Source of the DNA: Panonychus citri
Taxonomy: Eukaryota > Arthropoda > Arachnida > Trombidiformes > Tetranychidae
NCBI RefSeq assembly: GCF_014898815.1
Contig: NW_026515546.1
Coordinates: 1 to 64,000 of the forward strand
DNA: 64,000 bases
Direction of reading: 5' to 3'
The notes under the pieces are model-generated. The model saw only the letters and a program-made list of their open reading frames with translations. It ran no database searches and was not told where the DNA came from. Positions 1 to 12,572 of this stretch are shown in pieces. A program made the translations under genes and the position numbers. Numbering within the stretch: the stretch's first letter is position 1; each line of letters opens with the position of its first letter.

Positions 1-374
1 CCAACACAAACTAAATCAATTGATTACAATCAAAGGTTGATGATGATTATACAGTACGAGAGGAGATATAAAAAAAAAGTACAATCAAATAATAATAATA
101 TTAGATAAGGTTAATCAATGGTATCAATCATGATATAAAATCTGATTAAATTGATCATCTTAACAACATGATTTAATCATGTTAACTGTTATCATCATAA
201 TGATCACAATTAAGTGAAAATCTTGTAACAAACTGAGAGATAATAATATAAATGATCAAATTGATTTGCTAGTTATCATAATATTCACTAAGATGATACT
301 CAATCAATTTACTGGAAAGTTTCAATTACAATTAACGTAATTTTGTTTCTAATTGTTGTAACAATTAAACTCAC

Positions 375-3300
375 TTGTGCGTAGGCAATGACTCGTAATG
401 TAATTGTAGCCACATAAAGTGAATTAGTAATAAAATCTAATATATTCCACATGTCACTTAGATAATCCATTAATCCAAGTTCCCATAATTGTTTAATCTC
501 ACTCCAGATTAACCCTGCAGGGAATTGGAAGAAGATGAGTTAATGAAATTGTTAACAATCAAATTAAAATGGTTCCAATCACTCACCTATGACCCAAGCT
601 AAAACCATGAGCTCAATGAGTGTCGGCGGTGCCCCTCGTTTGGTAATCGCCTCTTCCTTTGACGAAACACCAAAAATATCAAATGCATTTGTCTCAATCC
701 GTTGTGAAGCCAAGGCCAATAATACTGTTGACAATTAAGAGTACAACAATTAACAAATTAACTATTAATTAGTAATACAATTTAGGTGATGTTGTTTGAT
801 TGTCAAAGGTAAACTTTTGGGTGAGCTGTTTGTTTTTCTTGGGATGGTTTTTAATTATTGACAATTTTTCGAGCAATTGTTTGGGACAATTAAGAGAGAG
901 TGAGAATTACAATTAGTTTTATTAATTGTTATGGAAATTTAAATTGTTATTTTTGTTATTCATTTGTATTCATATATTGATATGAGAAAAGAAAAAGTTT
1001 ACTCTGACAATTGATTGATGATCATTGAACTGGATTAAGTGGTTTTTCATGATAATCATTTTAATGGCGATGAAATTTTTTCACAGTTAACTAAATCATC
1101 ATTTGGTTAATTGTGTCAGATTAATTCTGTTGATGATAGTAAAAGGTATTTGGTTTTTTTTTGATCATGATTGTAAATGAAAAATGATCAACATGAGGAT
1201 GAGAAATGATCAATAACTTTTTGATTGTGACAATTGGTTAAAGTGTCACAATCAATAACATGATCCCAGTTAATTACAATTATCCACGCAAGTGATTATA
1301 TTTATCGCTAAAAACATGATTAAAAAAAAAGGGGAAAATCATAGTAATCATGATACAATTAATACTTGAAAACTAATCAACAATCAACAACCAACCATCA
1401 TTAACTTGATTAGATTTCAATTTTCTTGTTTTTCTTGGCAACAATCAACTCTAATGATTGAATACAAAATACACACAAATTAAGATAATCAGTTAGATGA
1501 TTAGACTTTTATTACCACACAATTTAGTTGAACAATTAATCACAGCAGCAATTTATGATTATCCTTAATATCCTCCCCCACACTTAACTGTTAAAATTGA
1601 TTGTCTTCAATTATCAATAAAAAAAAAGGAGATGAAATTTATTTTCCTATTCAAGTTAATCATTGATGAATCATTTGAAACTGAATTTTATTCTGATTAC
1701 ATGATAACTATCATGATTATGATTGAAAATCATTGAACCACAATTATGATTAAGGTTGAATTTATATAAATCATCAGGAAGAAAAAAAAAATTCTGGTTC
1801 CTTTTAATGAAAGTTCTGGTTAACTGATCATGTTTATATTCAAGATTAAAATGATTTATATTCAGAATTTAAACTCATATTGACTTTAGAAATTTATAAT
1901 TTAAAGAAAAAAAATTATTTTATCATCTTAATAATAGATAATAATGATTAATTCACAGGAATAAAATTGATTGTCTGATTTATCAATCGATTTGATTAAG
2001 ATTGCAATCTCAATTGATTAGCAATCAAAAGGATACAAGATTAAGTTGAGAAATTGAATTGATTTTGGTCGTTTTTTAATTGTTCAATATCAAGAATGAT
2101 TAAACAATTACAATCAACTAATTTCATCTGTGATAATTAGCATATTGATTAATCTTAAATCAATAAGTTGAATCTTGACAAACAAATTGATTATTCATTT
2201 GAAAAGTAAATCAATTGACTGATAGATGATTAAATATTATAAGCAATGAATTCCATCAATATTATCATGATGGTTTCTCCATGATAATAATATTTTGATG
2301 ATGAAATGAGGGGAAAAAAAGTTATCTGAATATTAATGGAAGATGAGAAAAGATGAAGAAAGGAAAAAGTTCTGAACAAAGTTCTGAGTTTCATGAGATA
2401 TTATTTTCATCCAGGATAGGATAATGTTGAAAGGTTTTACCATTAAAATGATCAGATTACTGATTCCAGATAACAATATGATCATCATGAGAGTTGACAA
2501 AGGTAATAGTCATATTGTTTATCATGAATAACAAAAAAAAAGGGTGGAGTGGGGACAGAACCCGGAAATGATAAAAGGGTCAGTTGAAAACGGAAACTCA
2601 TTTAATCGCATTGTTATTGTTATTAGATTGATATATTAAAAGTCCCTTTTATTAGATAACAGTCAAGGGATGAGGATTACTAAATGGACTTGAGAATAGA
2701 CATTGAATACTATCATGAGAATCTGGAACTTACCTTCATGAGAGGAACATTTCATTTTCTTTCATTTTGAGATAAGACAAAAGAGGAAAAAAAAACTTGG
2801 AACATTTTTTTTCTCATTATATATTATGGAAGAAGAAGATGAAAGATGAGAAGAAGAAGAAGATGGAAAAAGGAAAAAATTCTGTAGACTCAGAATTCTA
2901 TCATGCACTTATCTTTCTCTTCTTTTGATATTGAGTTTTTTCTCTTTCTTTTTCTCTCTCATTTTCAGAGTATCATCATGATGGAAGAGTAACAAACCTC
3001 ATGGAATTGGTTCCGCATGACATGACAATGGTTCTTCACGAATTAGGTCAAACCCAAGTTCCTAATTTTCATCATGAAAATCATCATTTTCAAGTGAAAT
3101 ACATCATGTCCCCTTTTCATCATTTCCATTTATTATAATAACAATAATCTCGAGACCTAATTTACCTTTACAATTTAGTTTCTTTGATTAACCAGTTAAC
3201 GGACATTTCAAACGATCTGTATCGTTTTATCATGACAACAATCAAAACTCAAAGAGGTTTACCCATGAATGGTCACAATTACCAATGAAAATTGACTGAA

Positions 3301-6300
3301 TTCAAGAGATTTCAATATGAAACCAATAGATTCACTTCCTTGTCTACTCATTTCATCAATTTTCTGACTGTATCAATGTGGTGTTGCCAAAGTGAACAAG
3401 TTTTGAAATAAATGCAAAAAGCTAATGAGGAAAAGGAAACACAAAGTTACCAACAAAAGTTCAGGGACTAATTAAGAATTGACAACATGGACAAAATTCC
3501 CCATGAATGTAGCACATAATTAATCATCGAAAACATGAGTTCTCCTATTCGGTAATTTAATTTTCTTTCATCGATATTGATATAAATTGATTAGCGAGCT
3601 TATTAACCTACAAATTAATATTCTCAACAATTGAAATCATAATCATTGATTATGACTAATCAATTTACAATATTCCATAACGATAATAAGCTTGCAACTT
3701 TTAATTGATAATTTTACCATTGATCTAACATGTTGATTAGTGATTGAGAAGTGATCAGTTGATAAGTTGTTGTGAAACTTGTTATGATTGTCAACATATT
3801 GTCAACAATTAATTGTGATTAATATTTAACTTTACCTCTTAAATGTTATTGTTAAATGTGTGATATGATAACAATGAACAATTATCAACACTTGACATGA
3901 TAAAAAATATCATCCTACTCATATAAATCATGATGGTTCATAATTAATGGTTAAGGTTGTTAGGGTGAAAGGTTAACATTTATCACCTTAATCATTAGGA
4001 TAATTATGATTATGATAAAAGAAACATTATTTTGATACATTAATTGATAATTTCAATTAACTCACAATTTCATCATTTCCTATTTTTGTTGGAAGTTTTT
4101 TATTTTTGCTTCGACAATTAGTTTTATTCCTCATGATTAACCTCAATTCATCCCATGGATTTATAATATTTCCAAAAAAAAAGTTCGAAACTCTGAAAAT
4201 CCTTCATGTTGTCAGGAAAATGGAATTTTCTTCTTCTTTTTATTATTTCAATCGTTCGATTTCATGACGTTGAGATTACAAAAGAAATTCAGTTATCTCT
4301 CTCTCTCTCTCTCTCTCTCTTCTTATCTTCCTTGTCCTCTTCCAACTGATTTACATGAATCTCATCTTTCAGGGGAAATAAAATCAGAGGTATGAAAATA
4401 TTCATGTTTTTTTCAGTCTTAGAATCTGAATCAATCTCAACATTTCTCATATTCCTTAATTCAAGTTAATTAGCTAATTATTCATTTGTATACAGAAAAT
4501 TAAATGTTGATCAACAAGATGATAATTTAATTATCAACCTTGCGGTTCAGCTAATTAACTTTTATAATAAAATTATAACTGTAACTTTAAATGGTCAACT
4601 AATTTAGATTTTTTTCTTGCTTGTCCAACCTCATGGTTAACTAATAAGTATCATTAGCATGATTATTATGATAATCACCATCATGGTTAAAATTGATCAA
4701 AATAATATGAAAAAAAACTCATGCTCATTACCGGTCAACCTCAATAACTTTCATAATGTTCACTGACCACTGAGTTACTGATTTTTGACCTTTTCTTTAC
4801 CCTACCTGATGTTTGTATGTGGTTTTTTTTATATTGTAAATGTGTAACAATCAATATCATGATAACAATGAATATGAACTGGAAACAGTTATTTTAATGT
4901 TATTTCATCTCTATGGGAACTCGAGGAAAAATAAAGTTATTCCTAAAGATTTTGGAAAACCTGAATCCTTGGTGATAACCATGAATGAATGAATGAAGAT
5001 GTAACATTGATGCAAAGTGAATGAAGTTGAATTAGATAATCTAATGAATTCTGAGCTCATAGAAATGATAATAGTCATGGTGATTATGAATTCTGAATGA
5101 ATCATGTTACATAAAAACACCACAAAAGTGACAAACTTTATTCAAGACTGAAAATTGATCCTCCCTGTTGGGAGTTAATTTAGAAAGGAAGAAGAAAACT
5201 TTTCAACTTTTCGAAGAAGAAAAAAAATAAAAGATAAATAAAGTTCTAACCTTTACCTTATTCCTGAATCAGGATATTATTTTCAATGAAGCAACATGAT
5301 AATCAGGAAGATGAAAGGAGTGGGAAACCAGAGTTAAACTCATCTAAACTCTCAGGATCATGATGATTAGATAGATTTGCATATTATTAGTTTTCGCTTA
5401 TGTGTTTATATGGATTAGCAATTTGATTTTTTTGCCAGGATTAGATTAATGTTTATATCCCTTTGTTTTATCTTCATGAAAACTATCATGCGGAGTGAGG
5501 GTGAGGGTGAATGCGAGGTTGGATGTGAAGATGATAAAAAATATGATAATACTTGGTACTCACTCAAAAAGGTTACGTAACTTGCTGAATGACAGATAAA
5601 CTTGATGAAAGGTTTTTTAATCACTTGACCAATATTTGTACCCGGAAATAGGATGTATGCAAGTGATAGGAACGGAAATAGAAGGCCAATCAAAAGGATC
5701 TCAACGGTTTGAACGACAATGTTACGCCGACGAAAACCAGGTAAACCCTCATACCAAATGGAAGCTAATAATTGTTGTACATTCGCATGGGCACAAAACT
5801 TTTTCTGTTTACATCGAATGGCAAATTTAAGGCGTAAAAGGTTCATTTTACCATGAGAATCAGAGGTGTCACCGGTTGGGTCATAGTTTAGGAGAACGTC
5901 AAGTTCATGGGTGGTTCGTGTATGGTCAAGAAGAGCGGTGGCAAAAGCTTGACACTGTTTTCTCAGTTCTTGATATTCAGTTTTAAATTCGGGTTCGAGG
6001 AAAGAGAGACGACGAAGATCCCAACTTAGTTCAAAAGCGGTTAGAATCGGGTCTTTTGAGGAAAGTGCGATAAGTGAGGGTGAAGCTAATGCTCGGTAAG
6101 CGTTGATTCGTGATCTTGAATGACGGAGACAATCTTGGGCTCGAGCCTCTCGACATTCCCGACAGCCACAGTGAGCATCGTGTGGTGAAGGGATCGGTGA
6201 GACACCTCGATCAAGAAGAATCTTAATTATCTCATAATTGTTTTTATGTGCGGCCAAGATGAGCGGGGTTATGTCCGAGGTGAAAGTTTCCCGCTCGATC

Positions 6301-7178
6301 GCTTCCCATGAATGGGGTGTCCCCTCTTCCCAAATTGCATCTTCCTGGTCGAGTAAAAGTTCAACGGCTTCAACAAACTCTTCATTGATTGCATGCAAAA
6401 GAGCATCTCTCATTTCGGCACCTTGATCAAGTAAAGCGCAGATCATGTTCAGATTTTCATTGTCGATGGCCATGAGAAGGGCACTTCGACCCAATGGGTC
6501 ACAACAGTTAATGTTAAAATCTTCGGGTGCCGTACTTAGCATTCGAGAAACACCACCCAGGTCACCTCTCTCAACGGCGAGTAAGTAAGACTTTTCAAAT
6601 GCATTTAAAGGTTTATAAGGATTGGACGGAAGACTGGCCTGTGAGGCTACCCCACCATGAGTGGAGCTTACATGATGATGGGGAGTTGGATGATGATGAT
6701 GATGATTATGATGACCACTACCATTAAACCCTTTCTCTGACCCAAGAGTTGGACTATTTTTAACATTCTTACCACTGTCACCGCTTTTCCGTTTAATTAA
6801 CTTTCGATGAGACTCACAACCCGATCCCGTTATAAGACCAACCGTGTTTGAAGTTAAACCGGGTATCCCTTGACTAGAACATATTGACGATGTAACTGAT
6901 TCACCAATGCCGGTGAACAGTTTTTTACCTCGAGGCGATTTACCCGAACCTGAAAGTGTCAAATCAATATTTCGAGCATAATTTAAACCAGCAACTTGTT
7001 GTGACTGTTGTTGGGATTGTGGTTGGATTTGAGGTTGAGATGGATCAATATTTGAACCCTGTTGTTGATTAAATTGTGGTGATTGATGTTGTAATTTAGG
7101 ATTACCGTCAATCCCACCTGATAATCCCATCTCTGAATCAAGAAGTGACCTTTCAATTGATTCCTTGTTCAAATTCAT
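375..7178 (-). CDS. TRPC-type cation channel, 5' half (partial)
   Basis: Transient receptor potential channel of the canonical (TRPC/TRPgamma) class, a plasma-membrane cation channel. Three exons are visible on the minus strand: 7178-5564 (538 codons), 724-587 and 514-375, each with GT/AG borders and matching phase; the rest lies beyond the left edge. The first exon has a Gln/Ser/His-rich N terminus, then ankyrin repeats (for example 'DPLGRSALLMAIDNENLNMI'), the TRP_2 region and the first membrane helix ('VEILLIGLLFPFLSLAYILF'). The small exons encode the S2-S3 region, with 'GAPPTLIELMVLAWVIG' and 'SDMWNILDFITNSLYVATI', which are typical TRPC signatures. The start is the ATG at 7178; the frame is open four codons further but only from a GTG. 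TRPC versus TRPgamma subclass is inference, because the pore and TRP box are not in the window. Confidence 0.9.
725..5563 (-). other. Large intron of the TRP channel gene
   Basis: A 4.8-kb intron between the ankyrin exon and the S2 exon. It is very AT-rich, full of short ATTG/CAAT-type words, with a CT microsatellite. I see no credible coding exon, RNA gene or transposon in it. Confidence 0.6.
4295..4322. repeat. CT dinucleotide microsatellite
   Basis: About 13 uninterrupted TC units inside the TRP intron. Confidence 0.95.
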
Positions 7179-9495
7179 GATAAAGTTCACAAACTAATAT
7201 CTGATTTATTTCTGAATTCTCAATAGAATTGCAAATAAACACTGATTGCATTTAACAGCAAGAGAAAAATAAAGAAAACATGAAGCAAATTGTAAACAAT
7301 TAACCAAATCGCGAAGAGTATATTGATTAATCAAGAGGAAGAAAAAAAATTTCTGCAAACTTTAAATCTCGATAATTTAACTTGTGGATGGAAAGTAAAC
7401 ATTTACATTTAGTTTAATGTTGATTTAAAGTTGATTCCAATTAAATTATTCAAATTTCCTGGATGGATAATTGTTAATGATTATCTAATTATTTGGGTGT
7501 GTGAAATTAACTCTTAATGAATGGAAATAATTTAATAACAATGATTCATGTAAACACTCACGGAATCACTTGAAAATACATATGTATCATTAGATAATGT
7601 AATAGGCACGTTGTTACTGTTGATAGATGATGATGATGATGATGATGATGGAGATAAAGATGAAACTGTTGATGATGAAGATGAAGATGATGACAGTTTC
7701 AGGTGAACTGTCATAAGGAAGGCAAATATTTAAATGGCTGATAGAATGAGATTGTTTTGATAAGATGAAAATAAAATGATAACATAAACAAGGAACCAGA
7801 TATTTTTTTCCTCGAGATTGTTGTTACAATTTATTGATTGTTGATAATTTAGACTACTAATTATGGATGGTTAGAGATGATGATGGTAATTTAGACACAA
7901 TGTATTTCCTGATAACTTTTGATTGACTGAATTATCGTAACAATGGAAAAAAAATAAGAGGGTTAAGTATGATAACAGAAAATTGAGTGAAGATTTCAGC
8001 TCAATTCTGTTTATTTCAATGATTCTGAGTCAAAGAATTTGTTTTTCATGATAAAAGCTCAGGAATACCAATAGTCTCTCTCTCTCATCATCCTCATCAT
8101 CTTTATTTTTTTTCTCTTCTTCTTCTTCCATTAATCAGACATACTCAGTTGTTATCATCTTCATGAGCATTCCCTGTGGATGGAGGCAGAAAGAAAGATG
8201 AATAAAAAAGTAACTCCGGAAAAGAAAGAGAATGATGAAGATAAGGATGATGAAAATGTTTCTCTTTCTTTTATCTTCATTTATCTTCTTCCTTATTCTC
8301 GAACTGAGAATGTTCAACCGAAAGGAAGAAGAAAAGAAAACAAGAGTTTCTTCATTCTCGCAAATATCACATTCTATTTTCTTCTTCATCATCACATCTC
8401 TCTCTCTCTCTCTCTCTCTTACTTTATCATCTTTATCTTCATCTTTCTTTCATAGTAACTGACCTTATTTTTTTCTTCTTCTCCTATGGTCACTTTTGAC
8501 CAATTTGATATCATTTCAATTCCCATTTGGCAAGTTGATTGTTATGTTGATAAAACTTGTCTTGAATTTTGGTTGTTGTTTCATTTACCAACAAACCAAC
8601 AATCAATTAAATTACCCTGAGGCTATTTGATCATTAATACATAAAATTTAGTGTTACTGTTTAACCTTAAAAAGTTTTCATTGATCAATTACAGTTAGAA
8701 TCATGATTCTAAATGACCCAAACTATTTACTTATCAAATGTAACTTTAAATTGCATTTTGATTGTTTGTTGTTGTTGTTTTTGTCGTGTTAATTGTTTTA
8801 TTAGATTTTTGGGTTAATTGGGTCAAATTGTTATGATTGATTTTTAACCTTTTTCTATTCATATTTTATAATCATCCTTATTTCCTCCTCCATGTTTAAT
8901 GACCCAAAATGAGGTGGACTCTTGATTGTTAATTCATTTTCTTGTTCATTTGATTGTTATCAACTAATAATACAAATCTAATTATCATTATCATTGGATA
9001 ACAAATGGATCCTTGATTGTTTTTACTAATATACCATTGACCTGGTCAGCAATGTCCAAGATAATTAATGGTCATGATAACGATTCTTAATTTTCACCTA
9101 AATTTATCCACTTTTTGTTACTCTCGCTAATTGTGAGCGCAATTAGTTGATTGTGATTGATTTTCTTGTTTCCCTCATCATCAGCACGTTACAACAGATC
9201 AACAATATATTATTATTTCGTTAACATTGAACTTTATAATTGGGAGATGATATGAAATTCAAATTCTCTATTGAAGATTAAATCATGATAATTAACAAGT
9301 TTCTCTAAATTAGTTTCTGATAATTTAAATTCTCAAGGATTTTCCTATCCAATTTCACTCACTCTCGTTTATGGGACTGGTTTTTGATTCTTCATTTTGT
9401 TTATTTTCATTTTCCAATTCACTTGTCAATGATCACTTTATTAACTATTTAAACTTTTCCACCAACAATTAGTCGTTCATTTAATCGTAATAGTA
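7179..9495. other. Divergent intergenic region between TRP and Rab32
   Basis: AT-rich non-coding DNA holding the upstream regions of two divergently transcribed genes. It contains GAT-type trinucleotide runs near 7625-7690 and a TC run at 8396-8419. Open frames here (Ser runs, Lys/Glu runs) follow simple repeats and I do not call them genes. Confidence 0.5.
8396..8419. repeat. TC dinucleotide microsatellite
   Basis: Uninterrupted TC units in the TRP-Rab32 intergenic region. Confidence 0.9.
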
Positions 9496-11308
9496 ATGGT
9501 ACGTTTTTAATTTTTCCAAATTAATTGTTCGAAAAAGTAATCAACTGATATTCCAATGTCTCCTTCTATTGACACAAAGTGAAACCTTCGTCTCAATGTG
9601 TTCACTTAATTTGTTTTGTTTTCGTTTTTCTAATTTCATTTTCATTTTTTTCTCTTTTTCTTTGTTCTTTTCTTTTTTAATTTACACAATTTACTTAATT
9701 GTTGATTATTGTTTACAATTAATTAGCCAATTCATCGTTTACCAACACCTAAAAAACCATTGGAATCAACAAATGAACAATCAATTGTTTATCAAGAAAA
9801 ACCTAGAGAACAAAAAATATTCAAAATATTGGTAATTGGTGAAGTTTCCGTTGGAAAGACCAGTATAATTAAACGTTATGTTCACAATTTATTTTCACAA
9901 CAATATAGAGCAACAGTAAGTAAATCACCAATTAATTACACTGATTACAATTTAAATCTGTGAAAATCAGTCCATCCAAATTAACTTTCATTCGCCCCTT
10001 GGGTGTGTTAAGCCTTAGGCCTTTGTCTTCAAAAAGGATTACATAACCATTATAGAGTTGGAGACATTTTGTTTTTCTCTGTGGTGATTAATTGTAAATC
10101 TAATTGTTAATCTCTTCTTCTGCTTCATCTTTTGCTCTAATTAGTTTTGTTTTGTTTTTTCTCTTTGTCTGTTCAATGTTAATTGTTCTATATTTGAATT
10201 ACAGATTGGTGTTGATTTCGCTCTTAAAAAGATTGTCTGGAACGACGATATTGAGATAATTGTGCAACTTTGGGACATCGCTGGACAGGACAGATTTGCT
10301 TCGCTGACCAGAGTCTATTATAAAGGTGCTTCGGGTTCATTTGTGATCACTGATTCCACTAATCCGGATTCATTTGATTCTGCAATTAAATGGAAAAAAG
10401 ATTTTGATTCTAAAGTTACATTGGAAGATGGACAACCGGTTCCTTCATTACTACTGGTGAACAAGGTTATCTCTTAATCATCATTGATTATCATCATTTT
10501 TTATTTTTCTTCCAAATATTTTCATTCCTCTCCAAATGATCCCTTAGTTAACTAATCATCATGAATCAACCTCATCATCCTTGATATTTATTATTACAAG
10601 TGTACCCAAGATACAAGTACAGTTGCCCGAGAAAGAGGAGTAGAAATTTACTTCATTTAAATTGTTACAATCAATTTAAGTCTATCATCATCATCATCAG
10701 TGTCTACTTTGTATCTTTCTCAATCAGCTGTAGTTAATTTGTTGACAGTTTCATTTGGTGATGAAAATACTTGTTGATCAATTATAGAGACACAATATGA
10801 GTTCCTTTAATTGTTACTACTATTGCTTTGATTGTCTTGTTAATTGTTTTATTTATGTTCTTTTGTTAATTTTAATTTCTTTCTTTCTACCTTAGTGTGA
10901 ACTTGACAGAACTGGAATTGCCAATGATAAATCAAAACTTGATTGTTTCAGTAAAGAAAATGGTTTTTCTAATTGGTTTTATGTTTCGGCCGCTGAAAAT
11001 ATTGGAGTTAAAGAAGCCACCAAATTGTTGATTAAGGAGGTAATTAGTAGCTGATGATTTTTTCTTGATTCATTGATTGTCTCTTTCCGTTTGCATGGAC
11101 TTAATTATGTTTCAAAATTATCTTTAATTAGATCATGGGAACTTTGGATAATCATAATCGTACTAATCAATTGGAGATCAATGGAAATACTCCTACGATT
11201 GTTAATCAAAGTTCAACAATTGAATCGAAACAAGTGATTTTAACTAACAATGAACAAGTGATTAGTAAATCTGATCAGTTAAAGAAAAAAAATTCTTGTG
11301 AATGTTAA
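9496..11308 (+). CDS. Rab32: Rab32/38-family small GTPase
   Basis: Membrane-trafficking GTPase of the Rab32/38 group, which works on lysosome-related organelles, mitochondria-ER contacts and autophagy. Exons: 9727-9915, 10205-10465, 10896-11039, 11132-11308, all phase 0. A likely first exon consists of ATG at 9496-9498 followed directly by a GTACGT donor; that start is inferred because no in-frame ATG precedes the P-loop in the 9727 exon. Visible motifs are the P-loop 'GEVSVGKTS', the effector region 'IGVDFALKKI', the diagnostic Rab32/38 'WDIAGQ' in place of WDTAGQ, 'NKCELD' and 'SAAEN'. The C terminus ends Cys-Glu-Cys, suitable for double prenylation. Predicted length is 257 residues, longer than many Rabs because of N- and C-terminal tails, as usual for Rab32. 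Confidence 0.9.
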
Positions 11309-12572
11309 ACATTCACTTTAATTACAATTAATTTGGATTAACATTTTTTCTTTGCGTTTTTGTCAACAAATCAAACATTTCCATTCATCTTTGTAAAACC
11401 ATAACTTCACAAATTTTGTAATTGTATCAATTTTGTTTTTCTCTCTCACAAAATCATCCATCAAATAACAAATTGCATAAAAAATAAACGAAATTTAATC
11501 AACTAATCAATAAATTGTTTCGAAACTACAAAAGAATCAAATTCTGCTCATTCACCATAAACAGAATAGAACAAAATAAATTATTACAACAGAGAAACGA
11601 AAAGAAATATCACTTGATTCATTTTCTTCCGAATCTAATCAATTATCAGAATTAAAAGGATGAAAAATTCATTTAAATTTCTATATTAGAGAAGAAGAAA
11701 AAACTTCAATTTCTATAATAACCTGAAGCATTTCATCATATGAAAAGTAATTGCAAACCAATTATAAAATTGACAGCAAATGGATCATCACAATTAAACA
11801 TCTCACTACACAACTAATAGTTGATCTTAATTAATTCAAACCAGTTGATCAGATTAAAGACCATCAGATAGGAAATAAGAAATTTTCTTTCTTTATCATA
11901 ACATCGCCGCCATTTTCCCCTGTAGCTTTGTGAGGTCTTGTTAGGCCAAAGAGGCCAATCCAATTGAATTGACTGATTAAAAGCCTTTCAAATTCAGCAA
12001 TAAACTCAGTTCAATTCTAATCATCATGTTTACCATATTGCTAAACTATTTCCATGAACTAAATCATGGAAGCTTCAAATTCATGTTAATATCTTTCATT
12101 ACATATTCCAAATATGAATTGATGAGCACTTTTTATAAATATAGATTTGGGTGTGGTACAAGTTTCTTCCGGTAGATTTTAGTAGCATTTCTATTCGTCA
12201 TTCTCTCATTTTTGCTGTAGAAATGGAAAACATTCACAATTTAGAATAAACAAAAATTGTAGAAAAACGTTTCAGAAAGAAAGAGATAAAATTAATAAAT
12301 GAGAGAGAAAAAAAATTGTTCACAATTAATCTGCTGTGGAAATAGAAGCTTAGTTGGAATGAGCTATTTCCACGAAAAGAAAATGAATCTGTCAGGCAAA
12401 GAGACGAAAGAGAAAAAGACAGAGGAGAAAATAGAAATTCGAAAGTGCGACCCAAGCGGATTTTTCTCTAAACTCAATTTCCTGTTTTCTTTTCGATAGA
12501 TGATTGTTGATATTTTTTCTTCTCTATTTATTATTTAAATTAAAATCTTTCTTGATGAATTAACAAACAAAA
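11309..12572. other. Intergenic region Rab32-symplekin
   Basis: 3' flank of Rab32 and upstream region of symplekin. I see no further gene; the small open frames around 12234-12499 lack family resemblance and overlap each other on both strands. Confidence 0.5.
11483..11488 (+). terminator. Candidate polyadenylation signal of Rab32
   Basis: AATAAA about 175 bp after the Rab32 stop codon, in AT-rich 3' flanking sequence. Confidence 0.4.

Noticed and set aside
7532..7714. Ser-rich 60-codon minus frame upstream of the TRP gene
   Set aside because: Produced by a GAT-type trinucleotide run; no family resemblance, probably 5' flank or UTR.
12234..12499. Overlapping plus and minus frames upstream of symplekin
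   Set aside because: Low-complexity Lys/Phe/Ser composition on both strands and directly upstream of a well-supported gene; no family resemblance.
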